Assembly (NCBI GenBank): GCA_938041035.1
Contig: CALHYX010000028.1
Span: forward strand, 1-64,000
Direction: 5' to 3'
DNA from: an uncultured Acidimicrobiales bacterium
GTDB taxonomy: Bacteria; Actinomycetota; Acidimicrobiia; Acidimicrobiales; SHLQ01
Length of the DNA: 64,000 nucleotides
Shown one piece after another: positions 27,461 to 36,673 of this stretch; positions within the stretch are counted from its first letter, which is position 1, and each line of letters opens with the position of its first letter. Under the pieces are notes generated by a model that saw nothing but the letters and a program-made list of their open reading frames with translations, made no database searches and was not told the origin of the DNA. Position numbers and translations under genes: made by a program.

Positions 27461-28591
27461 CTACTGGGCGGTGACCTCGAACTTGATGCGCCGGTTGTTC
27501 TGGCGACCCTCGGGGGTGTCGTTGGTGTCGATCGGCTGGTCCTGGCCGTAGCCGACCGCCGAGATGGTGCCTGCGTCGACCCCTTCGCCGATGAGGAAGT
27601 TCACCACGGCATCGGCCCGCTGCTGGCTGAGCTGCTGGTTGAAGCCGGCGTCGCCCTCGTTATCGGTGTGCCCCTGCACCTCGATGGTGCCGCCGGGGTT
27701 GGCGAGGATGATCTCGGCCGCGGATTCGAGCGTCGAACGGCTGGTTGCCCGGATGTTGGCGCTACCGGAATCGAACTCGATGGGTTCGAGCTCGAACAGG
27801 GCATCGAGTTCGATCTCGAGCGACGCCTCTTCGGCGTCCTCGAGCTGATCGTCGACCGCGTAGCCGGCACCCTCGGCAACCTCTCCCACCGCGGTGACAA
27901 AGGAGCTGTGGGCCAGCGGGTCGATGGTGCCGAGGATGGTGACGGTGCCGATCGCGGTGATGGCGTCGTCGACCTCGAGCTCGTCGATGACCTCACCGTC
28001 GAAGTTGTCCGAAACGGTGGCGACCATCGCGTCGGCCACATCGCGACTCGGGACCACGCCGGTGAGGGTGACCTCATCGGTGCTGTAGTCGATGGTGACC
28101 TCCGACGGCATGACGTCGGCGGGCTCTTCGGTGAGGATGTTGTCGGTGACGCCGTAGCCGGCGCCGGTCGCCAGGCCGGCGAAACGGGCAACCATGCCTT
28201 CGGCCTCGTCGGGCGATGATGCGGAACCGGTAATGGTGACGGTGCCGCCCTCGGTGGTCGTGGAGTTGTCGATCGTCAGCTCGTCGATGACCTCGCCGTC
28301 GAAGCCCTCGGCGGCGGCTGCGGCCATCGCCTCTTTGGTGGCGGCGTCGGGCACGACACCCGACAACGTGACCGACTGGCCGGCGTACGCGATGGCCACC
28401 GCGGACGGCGTCAACTCGGCCGCGCCGCCATCGTCGTCGCCGTGGGCCTCGGTGGTCGGCACCGCGGCCACCGATGCGGTGCCGTCATCGGCGCGCCCGG
28501 CGAGGAACCACCAACAGACGATCGCGATGACTGCGGCGAGCACGCCCAGTACGAGCAGGAATGGTTCTTTGTCGTCGTCTTCGTCGAACAT
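27461..28591 (-). CDS. OmpA-family peptidoglycan-binding protein with BON-like domains
   Basis: A 376-residue protein: acidic N-terminus (MFDEDDDKEP), a single membrane helix (FLLVLGVLAAVIAIVCWWFLA), two BON-like repeats ('VTLSGVVPDAATKEAMAAA' and 'VTLTGVVPSRDVADAMVAT', each followed by DGEVIDEL), then a C-terminal OmpA domain with IEVQGHTDNEGDAGFNQQLS and RADAVVNFLIGEGV and the final NRRIKFEV. The OmpA domain grips peptidoglycan on the outer side. The layout recalls the mycobacterial ArfA/OmpATb protein. It lies 102 bp upstream in transcription of the M23 gene's neighbourhood, but with its own gap. Confidence 0.88.
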   Translation of the reverse strand: MFDEDDDKEPFLLVLGVLAAVIAIVCWWFLAGRADDGTASVAAVPTTEAHGDDDGGAAELTPSAVAIAYAGQSVTLSGVVPDAATKEAMAAAAAEGFDGEVIDELTIDNSTTTEGGTVTITGSASSPDEAEGMVARFAGLATGAGYGVTDNILTEEPADVMPSEVTIDYSTDEVTLTGVVPSRDVADAMVATVSDNFDGEVIDELEVDDAITAIGTVTILGTIDPLAHSSFVTAVGEVAEGAGYAVDDQLEDAEEASLEIELDALFELEPIEFDSGSANIRATSRSTLESAAEIILANPGGTIEVQGHTDNEGDAGFNQQLSQQRADAVVNFLIGEGVDAGTISAVGYGQDQPIDTNDTPEGRQNNRRIKFEVTAQ

Positions 28592-28693
28592 CTCAGGTCT
28601 TCTCGTGGTTCTCTCTGGGTACAGCCGCCAGCGAGCGATTCTGTCAGCCCGCTCCAGCGATGGGCGAACCGGGTCGACGATACCGCTGGTGGA

Positions 28694-29947
28694 TCAGCAG
28701 TACTTTGCCACGGTCGGGTACGGATTCCGGGCATTGCCGCGGCCACCGACGTGGATCTCAAAGTGCAGATGCGGCGTGGTCGCGTTGCCGGTGGCTCCGA
28801 CGTAGCCAACGATGGTGCCCGCCTGCACCTGGCCCTTGTTGCCGTAGGCCGACAGGTGGGTGCCGTAGTAGTAGTTGCCGTCGTCGCCGTTGAGGTGGAA
28901 CGACTCGCCGCCGATGCTGTTGCCCCGGTGCTCGACGAACCCGGACACGGGAGCCACCACCGGCGTTCCCGTCGCAGCCAGCATGTCGACGCCCTTGTGG
29001 CTGCGCCCGCCCGAACGCGGGGCGCCCCACGTGTCGCTGAAGCTGACCGGACCCTGCACGGGGCACACCCAGGCGCCGGAGGCGATCGGACCCGCGGGCG
29101 CGGGTGGCGGGGGCGGCGGTGGAGGGGGTGGGGGCGGCGGTGGCGGGGCGGCCGTGGTCGTCGGCAGGCTGGGGTCGCGGGTGGTCGTGGGCAGGCTCGG
29201 GTCCCGCGTCGTCGTGGGGGCGGGGGCGACCGTGGTGGCCGGCGTCGAGGTCGTGGTGGCGTTGGCGATCGCGGCGGCGCGGGCCGCGGCGGCAGCACGA
29301 GCCCGGGCGGCGGCCGCTCGGCGTTCGGCCTCGAGGCGTTGGCGCTCCTCCTCCTCGAGGTTGGCGATGACCGCTTCGATGCGGACGTACTCCTTCTCCA
29401 TCTCCGACAGTGAGTCGTAGATGTCGGTCTGGGCGGTCTCGAGCCGAGCGACGGTGGCGACCTGGGCCTCGCGCTTTTCCGCCAGCGCGGCGGTGGCGAT
29501 GTCGAGCTCGGAACGCAGCGCCCGGTACTCGTCGACGACATCGGCGTTCGTGCCCGACACGTAGTCGACGAAGAACCCTGCCCGCGTGCCCGCGTTGAGG
29601 TTCTCCTGGTTCAGGAACTGCGCATCGTCCTCGTTCGAACCGGTGAACTGATCGACGGCGAACCGCTGCAACTCCAGCCGGAGCTCGGCCAACTCGGCTT
29701 CGCCCTCGGTGACCGAATCCTGGAGATCGTCGAGATCCAGCTCGATCACGGCCAGGTCGGACTCGGCCCGGTGAAAGTTCGTCGTGGCCAGATCGGCCTG
29801 ACTTTGGAGCTCGGCGATCCGGGCGTCGGCCTCGTCGAGTTCGTCGCGGGCGCGATCGAGGTCGGATTGGGCCAGGGCGGGCACCGTCATCGCGACGACG
29901 AGCAACGTCACCAGAACGGCGACCAGTCTGCGCATGAGGACGACCAT
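28694..29947 (-). CDS. M23 peptidase with N-terminal coiled coil
   Basis: About 417 residues: signal peptide (LVAVLVTLLVVAMTVPALAQ), a long coiled coil to about residue 215 (DLDRARDELDEADARIAELQ), a Thr/Pro linker containing a repeated TTTRDPSLP unit and a run of about 14 prolines, and a LytM/M23 domain. Zinc ligands are His and Asp of SHKGVDM and the His pair of PHLHFEIH. The plan is that of EnvC/NlpD-like murein hydrolases or their regulators. One central His of the family (in THLSAYG) is also present, so it is probably active. ATG 29947 was chosen for the GGGGG upstream; 29935 is also possible. Confidence 0.87.
   Translation of the reverse strand: MVVLMRRLVAVLVTLLVVAMTVPALAQSDLDRARDELDEADARIAELQSQADLATTNFHRAESDLAVIELDLDDLQDSVTEGEAELAELRLELQRFAVDQFTGSNEDDAQFLNQENLNAGTRAGFFVDYVSGTNADVVDEYRALRSELDIATAALAEKREAQVATVARLETAQTDIYDSLSEMEKEYVRIEAVIANLEEEERQRLEAERRAAAARARAAAAARAAAIANATTTSTPATTVAPAPTTTRDPSLPTTTRDPSLPTTTAAPPPPPPPPPPPPPPPAPAGPIASGAWVCPVQGPVSFSDTWGAPRSGGRSHKGVDMLAATGTPVVAPVSGFVEHRGNSIGGESFHLNGDDGNYYYGTHLSAYGNKGQVQAGTIVGYVGATGNATTPHLHFEIHVGGRGNARNPYPTVAKYC
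29099..29148. repeat. G-rich tract encoding a polyproline linker
   Basis: Dense runs of G on the plus strand encode about 14 prolines on the minus strand in the M23 protein. Several G-runs of three or more could form a G-quadruplex. A similar tract occurs at 58200-58252. Confidence 0.7.
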
Positions 29948-30017
29948 AGCCAACGGCCCCCGAATGTTTCAGTTGGGTAACGAAGTTTTTCCTCGTCGGC
30001 CGGCCCGCGGGCCCGGG

Positions 30018-31064
30018 TTAGCGAGACGGCTCGCGGTCGGACTCGTCGCGGATGTCGCCGACCAACTCCTCGAGCACATCTTCGAGGGTGACGATGCCGA
30101 CGGTGCGGCGCGACGCATCCTGCACGACGGCAAAGTGCAGGCGGGATTTGCGCATCTGGAGGAGCAGATCCTCGAGCTTGCGGTCGAGCGACACCTTCAG
30201 CATCCGCCGGATCAGCTCCAGCGGCACGGGGGCATCGCGATCCTCGACCGGCAGGCGCAGGAGGTCCTTGGCGTGCACGTACCCCAGCACATCGTCGAAC
30301 CCGGTGCCGAGCACCGGCAGCCGGGAGTGCCCCGACGACACGACGACCTGCTCGATGTCGGCGACGGTCATCTGCCGGTTGACCGTCTGCACCTGCGAAC
30401 GAGCGATGGCGACCGATGACACGGTCTGTTCGCCGAAGTCCAGGGCACCGGTCAGCAGCAGGTGATCGAACTCCTCGATCACCCCTTTTTGGTGCGAGGC
30501 CGCGACCATGGAGGAGAACTCCTGCGCGGTGTAGGCACTCCCGATCTCCTCGGTGGCGTGGTAGCCCAACTTCTCGACGATGGCGACCGAAAGCAGGTTC
30601 AGCACCCAGATCAGTGGGCGGAACATGGCCACGAAGACCCGATGGATCGGGGCCAGGGTCATGGCGACGCGCTCCGGGCCAGCCAACGCCAGGTTCTTCG
30701 GCACCATCTCGCCGATGAGCATGTGCAGGCACGACACGAGGATCAGGGCGATGATGAACGAGACGGTGTGGAGCGCACTCTCCGGCAAGAGCCCGTCGAG
30801 CGCGAGTTCGAGCAGGTGCGCCACCGACGGCTCCGCGAGGAAGCCGAGGATGATGGACGACCCGGTGTTGCCCAACTGGCAGCCCGCCATCTGGGTCGGC
30901 AGGTCCGACATGCTGGCCAGGGCCAACCGGGCCCGGCGATTACCCTCCTCGGCCAACGGCTCGAGCTTGGGGCGACGGCTGGCGATGAGCGAGAACTCGG
31001 TCGCCACGAAGAAGCCGTTGGCGCAAAACAGCGCGAAGGAGGCGAGCAGGGCCCAGAGGGTCAT
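30018..31064 (-). CDS. CNNM/CBS-domain membrane protein (HlyC/CorC family), short form
   Basis: About 348 residues. Residues 1-190 form the DUF21/CNNM membrane domain (LLASFALFCANGFFVATEFSL, then helices near 95-120 and 130-155); a CBS pair follows from about 205 (DVLGYVHAKDLLRLP; AVVQDASRRTVGIVTLEDVLEELVGD). The C-terminal CorC_HlyC domain of the longer neighbour is absent. The family is linked to magnesium or other cation efflux. ATG 31064 sits inside the stop of the upstream paralogue (ATGA), so the two are made together. Confidence 0.88.
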   Translation of the reverse strand: MTLWALLASFALFCANGFFVATEFSLIASRRPKLEPLAEEGNRRARLALASMSDLPTQMAGCQLGNTGSSIILGFLAEPSVAHLLELALDGLLPESALHTVSFIIALILVSCLHMLIGEMVPKNLALAGPERVAMTLAPIHRVFVAMFRPLIWVLNLLSVAIVEKLGYHATEEIGSAYTAQEFSSMVAASHQKGVIEEFDHLLLTGALDFGEQTVSSVAIARSQVQTVNRQMTVADIEQVVVSSGHSRLPVLGTGFDDVLGYVHAKDLLRLPVEDRDAPVPLELIRRMLKVSLDRKLEDLLLQMRKSRLHFAVVQDASRRTVGIVTLEDVLEELVGDIRDESDREPSR

Positions 31065-32380
31065 CGGCCCGGCTCCTCGGGGACGGGTTGGCCCGGCGGG
31101 GCGACGACCCGGACCGTCGCGATGCGCAGCCGGTTCATGGCCACCACCTCGATGCGCCAGCCCTCGAACTGCACGATCTCGCCCGGTTCGGGGATGTGGC
31201 CCAGCTGGTCGAGGACAAAGCCGGCGATGGTCTCGTAGTCGCCCTCGGGCATCGTGAACCCGGTGGCGTCGGCCACCTCGTCGGCGTGCAGGGCCGCCGA
31301 AACGACGTAGCTGCCGAACTGTTCGACGCGGGTGGTCTCGGCCCCGGTGGAGTCGTACTCGTCGTCGATCTCGCCGACGATCTCTTCGAGCAGATCTTCG
31401 AGGGTGATGATCCCCGCGGTTCCTCCGTGCTCGTCCACGACGATCGCCAGATGATCGCGGTTGGTGCGCAGATCGTCGAAGAGATCCTCGAGCTCGCGGG
31501 ACTCGGGGACGGCCAGCACCTCGGTCATGATCGCGCTCACCGGGGTGGTCGCCCGCTCGTCGATCGGCAACCCGTAGACCGACTTCACGTGGACGACGCC
31601 GTGCACGTCGTCGAGATCCTCGCCCACGATCGGGAAGCGGCTGAACCCGGTCTGCAAGCTTGCGTTCACGAGTTCTTCGACCGTCTGGTCGAGTTCGAGC
31701 GCCTCCACCTCGACCCGGGGCACGAGCGCCTCGGCCGCGTCCTTTTCGCTGAAGCGGATGGACCGGGTGAGCAGGTCGACCTCCTCGGGGTCGAGCGTGC
31801 CCTCGTCGCCCGAGCTGGCGATCATGTGCTGGAGTTCGGCGAGATCGGGGTTGGACTCGCGCTCTTCGACCGGCTCGACGCCGAGGGCGCGCACCGTCGC
31901 GTCGGCGATGCCGTTGAGCATGCGCACGAGCGGGCTCACCAGAACGCCCCACAGCACCACGGGACGGGTGAGTAGGACGGTGATCCGCTCGGGTCGAGCG
32001 ATGGCGATGTACTTCGGCACCTGCTCTCCCAGCACCATGTGCACGAGGGTGGCCAGGGTGAGGGCGATGGCGATCGAAATGCCGCCGGCCACGCCCTCGG
32101 GGAGGACCGATTCGGCCACCGGTTCGACGAACCGGGCGATGGCCGGCTCGGCCACGAATCCGAGCAGCAGCGACATCACGGTGATGCCGAGCTGGGCGGT
32201 CGACAGGTGAAACGACAACCGCTTGAGCAGCCGCTGCACGCCACCGGCGGCGCGGTTGCCCTCCTCGACCAGCTGATCGATGCGGTTTCGATCGACGGCG
32301 ACGAGACCAAACTCGTACGCGACGAAGAATCCATTGGCCACCATCAGGGCCGCGAACGCGAGAAGGCCGAACACCGGCAA
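31061..32380 (-). CDS. CNNM/CBS-domain membrane protein (HlyC/CorC family), long form
   Basis: A 439-residue paralogue of the downstream gene: CNNM membrane domain with MVANGFFVAYEFGLVAVDRNR at the start, a CBS pair (DVHGVVHVKSVYGLP; AIVVDEHGGTAGIITLEDLLEEIVGEIDDE), and a complete C-terminal CorC_HlyC domain (DYETIAGFVLDQLGHIPEPG). A divalent cation transport or sensing role is known for the family. The pair may form a heteromer since they are coupled by ATGA. The start at 32380 has the domain at its very N-terminus. Confidence 0.9.
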   Translation of the reverse strand: MPVFGLLAFAALMVANGFFVAYEFGLVAVDRNRIDQLVEEGNRAAGGVQRLLKRLSFHLSTAQLGITVMSLLLGFVAEPAIARFVEPVAESVLPEGVAGGISIAIALTLATLVHMVLGEQVPKYIAIARPERITVLLTRPVVLWGVLVSPLVRMLNGIADATVRALGVEPVEERESNPDLAELQHMIASSGDEGTLDPEEVDLLTRSIRFSEKDAAEALVPRVEVEALELDQTVEELVNASLQTGFSRFPIVGEDLDDVHGVVHVKSVYGLPIDERATTPVSAIMTEVLAVPESRELEDLFDDLRTNRDHLAIVVDEHGGTAGIITLEDLLEEIVGEIDDEYDSTGAETTRVEQFGSYVVSAALHADEVADATGFTMPEGDYETIAGFVLDQLGHIPEPGEIVQFEGWRIEVVAMNRLRIATVRVVAPPGQPVPEEPGR

Positions 32381-32601
32381 AAGGTTAGCGGCGCACCGGC
32401 TCCGCGCCGCCCATTCGCTTCCAACACCGGTCTACCGAGCGGGGCCGATGGCCGCCCCGGTCCGCCGTGCGGCCAGGAATATCGTCTTCGTTCGCCCTTT
32501 GGCTACCGTGGGCTCGTGACGATCTTCGCGTGTTCGCAGCGCCCGCTGTGTCCTCCTGCACCCCACGGCCCGGGCCCTCACGCCACGTCCCGGTTCGCCG
32601 G
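32381..32601. other. Divergent gap between CNNM pair and ABC exporter
   Basis: 221 bp that should contain both promoters. I see no convincing repeat or boxes. The exporter reading frame is open through part of it, so the true start of the exporter may lie here. Confidence 0.35.
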
Positions 32602-34698
32602 GTGACGACTCTCGAACCGCGCACCGACTACGAACCCGTCGCCATCGAGAGCGACTTTCCCGAGCCGACGGCGGCCATCGACCCGGACCAGTCCCTGGGC
32701 TGGATGCGCCGGCTCTGGCCGCTCGTGCTCCAACGCCGGCTCGCGTTCGCCGTCATCGCGATCACCGGAATCACCGGGGTCGCGGTAAACGCGACCGTGC
32801 CGCTGACGGTGCGCGGCGCGATCGACCAAGCGCTGACCGAACAGACCGCCGACCTCGAGCCGTTCGTCTGGCGACTCGTCATCACGGCCATCGCGCTCTT
32901 CGTCCTGCGTCTGGTCTACCGCTACACGCTCTTCTTCGCGGCGTACGCCATCGAGACCGACCTCCGCGACGTGGTCTACCAGCACCTCACCCGCCTTTCG
33001 TTCTCGTTTTATGACCGCACCCCTTCGGGCGAGGTCATCTCCCGGGCGAACTCCGACATCCGTTCGATCCAGCTCCTGCTGGCGTTCGGCCCGCTGGCCA
33101 TCCTTTCGTCGCTGAGCTTCTTCATCGCCATCGTCTTGATGCTGCGCATCGATGTCGGGCTGACGCTGGTCGCGATCGTCACCATGCCGGGCGTCTACAT
33201 CGTCGCTCAGCGGCTTCGCCAGCGGGTCTTTCCATTGATGTGGATCAGCCAGAGCCGGATGGCCGAAGTGGCGATGGTGGTCGACGAGAACATCAACGGA
33301 ACCCGGGTGGTGAAGGCGTTCGCCGCCGAGTCCGGCGAGGTAACCAAGCTCGCCCGGGCGGCCCAGCGACTGCGATGGTCGGCCATCGAGGCGGTCGACG
33401 CCCGGGCGCGCCACAACCCGGTGATCGAGGCCCTGCCGCAGCTCGGCGCCGCCGGGCTGTTGCTCTACGGCGGCTGGCGGGTGATCGACGACGCGCTAAC
33501 GATCGGCGACATCGTGGCGTTCAACGCCTACATCATCCTCATCACGGTGCCGTTTCGGTTGTTCGGGTTCCTGCTCATGCAGGCGCAACGGGCCGGAGCC
33601 TCGGCGGGCCGGATCTACGAAATCCTCGACGCCGAGCCGGAAATCGTCGACCCGCCCGACCCGATCGATCTGCACGATCCAAAGGGAGCGATCGAGTTCG
33701 ATGACGTTTCGTTTGCCTATCCCGCCTCGTTGGGCGGCGACGATGGTCGGCCGAACGTGCTCGATGGCTTTTCGATGCGGATCGAGCCGGGGGAAACGGT
33801 GGCGATCGTCGGGCGGACCGGTAGCGGCAAGTCGACGATCATTCGGCTCCTGCCCCGCTTCTACGACACCGATGCGGGGGCGGTGCGGATCGACGGCATC
33901 GATGTTCGGGCGCTGCAGCTGACCAGCCTGCGCCATGCCGTGAACGTCGTGTTCGACGAGCCCTTCCTCTTTTCGGCGTCGGTGCGGGACAACATTGCGT
34001 TCGCGGTGCCCAACGCGCCCGAGGCCGAGGTGATCGCGGCGGCGAAGGCGGCCCACGCCGACGGCTTCATCCGCGAACTGGCCGAGGGCTACGACACGGT
34101 CGTCGGCGAGCGCGGCTACACGTTGTCGGGCGGGCAACGCCAGCGGATTGCCATCGCCCGGACCCTGCTCGCCAACCCGGCGGTGCTGGTGCTCGACGAC
34201 GCCACCTCGGCGATCGACGTGCACGTCGAGGAACAGATCTACGAGGCGCTGCGCGAGTTGTTGCAGGACCGGACCACGGTGATCATCGCGCACCGTCTGT
34301 CGACGATCGCCCTGGCCGACCGGGTGGTGCTGCTCGAGGACGGGCGGGTGGCCGCGTCGGGCACCCACCAGGAGTTGTTGGCCACCGAACCCCGCTACGC
34401 CGAGGTCCTCGCCAACGTCGAAACCCCACCGGAGCCGCCCGACCCCGTAACAAACACAAGCGACCCGGACAACCCGGACAAACGGCGGCCCAACCAAACC
34501 AACGTGGTCGAGGATCCCAGCAAAACAACCGCGCCCGACAACCCCACAAACGACGCGGACAAAGGGATGAAAACAGATCCCAGCAAAACAACCGCGCCCG
34601 ACACCTCCACAAACAAGCCAGAAAACAACCTGGTCGAGGATCCCGCGAAAACGAACGCGCCCGACACCTCCGCAAACGACCCGGACAAAGGTATATAG
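32602..34698 (+). CDS. ABC exporter subunit 1 with degenerate site and repeat tail
   Basis: About 698 residues from GTG 32602 (start uncertain). A six-helix type-1 exporter domain (residues ~50-340) is fused to an ATPase: Walker A GRTGSGKST (404-412), LSGGQ (508-512), Walker B LVLDDATSAID with Asp533 where the catalytic Glu should be, H-loop AHRLST. The Q-loop Gln is Asp (VVFDEPFLF). These changes mark the degenerate half of a heterodimeric exporter. After the ATPase the chain adds ~75 residues of Asn/Asp/Pro/Lys-rich sequence with three 21-residue repeats. The partner gene starts two bases after the stop. Confidence 0.88.
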   Translation: MTTLEPRTDYEPVAIESDFPEPTAAIDPDQSLGWMRRLWPLVLQRRLAFAVIAITGITGVAVNATVPLTVRGAIDQALTEQTADLEPFVWRLVITAIALFVLRLVYRYTLFFAAYAIETDLRDVVYQHLTRLSFSFYDRTPSGEVISRANSDIRSIQLLLAFGPLAILSSLSFFIAIVLMLRIDVGLTLVAIVTMPGVYIVAQRLRQRVFPLMWISQSRMAEVAMVVDENINGTRVVKAFAAESGEVTKLARAAQRLRWSAIEAVDARARHNPVIEALPQLGAAGLLLYGGWRVIDDALTIGDIVAFNAYIILITVPFRLFGFLLMQAQRAGASAGRIYEILDAEPEIVDPPDPIDLHDPKGAIEFDDVSFAYPASLGGDDGRPNVLDGFSMRIEPGETVAIVGRTGSGKSTIIRLLPRFYDTDAGAVRIDGIDVRALQLTSLRHAVNVVFDEPFLFSASVRDNIAFAVPNAPEAEVIAAAKAAHADGFIRELAEGYDTVVGERGYTLSGGQRQRIAIARTLLANPAVLVLDDATSAIDVHVEEQIYEALRELLQDRTTVIIAHRLSTIALADRVVLLEDGRVAASGTHQELLATEPRYAEVLANVETPPEPPDPVTNTSDPDNPDKRRPNQTNVVEDPSKTTAPDNPTNDADKGMKTDPSKTTAPDTSTNKPENNLVEDPAKTNAPDTSANDPDKGI
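34513..34698 (+). repeat. Three 63-bp tandem repeats encoding 21-residue units
   Basis: GATCCC-starting units begin at 34513, 34576 and 34639, exactly 63 bp apart; the protein unit is DP(S/A)KT(T/N)APD followed by 12 variable residues. The stretch is A-rich and its codon choice (many AAA, AAC, ACA) is unlike the rest of the gene. The last copy is cut by the stop codon. Confidence 0.9.
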
Positions 34699-34700
34699 GG

Positions 34701-36620
34701 ATGGGCTTCGGAGCGCCCGGAGGCGGGTGGGTGGCCAGCGGGCCGACGTCGGTGCAGGCCAACGCGCAGGCGGGCCTGCCGTACGCAAACGTGCCGGGCC
34801 ACCTCGTGGGCCGGGTCGAGGAGGTGCTCGATCGCGAGCCGAATCACCCGGAGCCCGAGGTCGCCTTCGAACAGCGCCGTCGGGTGGTGCGACGATTCAG
34901 TCTGCGTTCGTTCCTGTGGCCCCACCGGCGCCGCCTCGCGGTCGCGACCCTGCTGGTGATGGTCGAGGCCGCGCTGGTAAACCTCGGTCCGTTCCTGGTG
35001 CGGATCGGCATCGACGACGGGATCCGGCCCGGCGACAAGAGCGTGCTCGTGGTGGCGGCGCTGGCGTTTGTGGCGGCTGTCATCATCTCGGCGGCGGCCG
35101 GTTATGCCCGCATGGCGTTCACCGGCCGGCTGGGCGAACGGCTGATGTATGAGCTGCGTATCCGCGTGTTCAGCCACTTTCAACGCCAGTCGCTGGACTT
35201 CTTCACGAAGGAGAAGGCGGGCGTGTTGATGACCCGCATGACCAGCGACATCGACGCGCTGTCGACGCTGTTCCAGGAGGGCCTGGTGCAGTTCGTCGTC
35301 CAGTTCACGACGCTGCTCGCGATCACCGTGTACCTGTTGTTCCTCAACGTTCGCCTCACCATCATCTTGTTGTTGCTGGTGATTCCGGTGACCGTCGCCA
35401 ACACCCTGTGGTTTCGGCGGGCGGCCCAGGTCGGGTACCTCCGGGTTCGGGATCGGATCGCCGACGTGCTGTCCGATCTCCAGGAGAGCTTGGCGGGGAT
35501 TCGCATCATCGCGGCAACGAATCGTCGGGCCCACAACGTGCTGCGCCACCGCAACGTGGTCAACGAACATCGCCGGGCCAATCTGTTCATGGCCCGGGCG
35601 CAGTCGGCCTACGGGTCGAGTTCGGAAGCCATCGGTATCGCAGTTCAGGCGGTGCTGTTGCTGCTCGGTGGCCGCATGGTGCTGCGCGGTGAGCTGAGCA
35701 TCGGCGAACTCACGGCGTTCGTACTGTTCCTCACCCGGTTCTTCGCGCCGGTGCAGACCCTCGTGCAGCTGTTCAATCAGTACCAGCAGGGCGGAGCGGC
35801 GATCACCAAACTTCGCGACCTGTTCGACACCGAACCCTCGGTCATGGAGGCGGCCGACGCGGTTGCGCTGCCGCCCATCGAGGGCGGCATCGAGCTGCGC
35901 GACGTGACCTTCGGGTACGACCCGGACGTACCCGTTCTGCACGACATCAACCTGCGCATCGCGCCCGGGGAGGTCCTGGCCGTCGTCGGGCCGACGGGTG
36001 CCGGCAAGTCGACCGTCGCCAAGCTGATCACCCGGTTCTACGACCCGGGGTCGGGAGTCGTGGCTATCGATGGCCACGACCTGCGCGGGGTCACCCTGGC
36101 ATCGCTGCGCCGCCAGCTCGGCGTCGTCCCTCAGGAGCCGTTCCTCTTCAACGCCTCGCTGCGGGCCAACATCGCGTTCGCCGACCCCGACGCCGATGAT
36201 GCCGCGATCGAGGCCGCCGTGGCCGAGGTGGGATTGTCCGACCTGGTCGCGGCTCTGCCGCACGGGCTCGACTCGCCCGTGCACGAACGCGGCACGTCCC
36301 TTTCGGCCGGCGAGCGCCAGCTCCTCGCCCTCGCCCGGGCGTTTCTCGCCCAGCCGAGGGTGCTCGTGCTCGACGAGGCCACGTCGAACCTCGACCTCGC
36401 TTCCGAAACGGTGATCGAGCATGCCCTCGACGTGGTGCTCGAGGGGCGCACCGCCATCATCATCGCCCACCGGTTGGCGACCGCCATGCGGGCTGACCGG
36501 ATCGCGGTGGTCGACGATGGGCGAATCATCGAGCTCGGCAGCCACGACGAACTGGTGGCCCAGGGCGGCCACTACGCCGCCATGTTTGCCACCTGGAATT
36601 CGGTGGCGACCACCTCCTGA
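34701..36620 (+). CDS. ABC exporter subunit 2, catalytic partner
   Basis: A 639-residue type-1 exporter subunit with membrane domain at about residues 70-360 and an ATPase: Walker A GPTGAGKST (430-438), Q-loop VVPQEPFLFN, signature LSAGE (534-538, not LSGGQ), Walker B LVLDEATSNLD with catalytic Glu559, H-loop AHRLAT. Its good Walker B pairs with the canonical LSGGQ of subunit 1, while its altered signature faces subunit 1's Asp533. That is the known division of labour in heterodimeric exporters such as TM287/288. The substrate is unknown. ATG 34701 follows the subunit 1 stop by two bases. Confidence 0.9.
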   Translation: MGFGAPGGGWVASGPTSVQANAQAGLPYANVPGHLVGRVEEVLDREPNHPEPEVAFEQRRRVVRRFSLRSFLWPHRRRLAVATLLVMVEAALVNLGPFLVRIGIDDGIRPGDKSVLVVAALAFVAAVIISAAAGYARMAFTGRLGERLMYELRIRVFSHFQRQSLDFFTKEKAGVLMTRMTSDIDALSTLFQEGLVQFVVQFTTLLAITVYLLFLNVRLTIILLLLVIPVTVANTLWFRRAAQVGYLRVRDRIADVLSDLQESLAGIRIIAATNRRAHNVLRHRNVVNEHRRANLFMARAQSAYGSSSEAIGIAVQAVLLLLGGRMVLRGELSIGELTAFVLFLTRFFAPVQTLVQLFNQYQQGGAAITKLRDLFDTEPSVMEAADAVALPPIEGGIELRDVTFGYDPDVPVLHDINLRIAPGEVLAVVGPTGAGKSTVAKLITRFYDPGSGVVAIDGHDLRGVTLASLRRQLGVVPQEPFLFNASLRANIAFADPDADDAAIEAAVAEVGLSDLVAALPHGLDSPVHERGTSLSAGERQLLALARAFLAQPRVLVLDEATSNLDLASETVIEHALDVVLEGRTAIIIAHRLATAMRADRIAVVDDGRIIELGSHDELVAQGGHYAAMFATWNSVATTS

Positions 36621-36632
36621 CCAAGCTCATCA

Positions 36633-36673
36633 CGTCAGCCCCGCCGCAACGGGCCTGACGACGTCACGTCGTC
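36633..36673. terminator. Hairpins between convergent genes
   Basis: CGTCAG-c-CCCG / CGGG-c-CTGACG (36633-36660, six-base loop) and an adjoining perfect palindrome GACGACGT-C-ACGTCGTC (36657-36673) lie between the converging ABC exporter and APH-like genes. The two share bases, so they are alternative folds. There is no U-run; a bidirectional terminator is a reasonable guess. Confidence 0.5.

Noticed and set aside
34395..36572. 725-codon minus-strand frame over the ABC exporter
   Set aside because: It mirrors the ABC subunit 2 gene, which has every expected motif. Long antisense frames are common in high-GC DNA.
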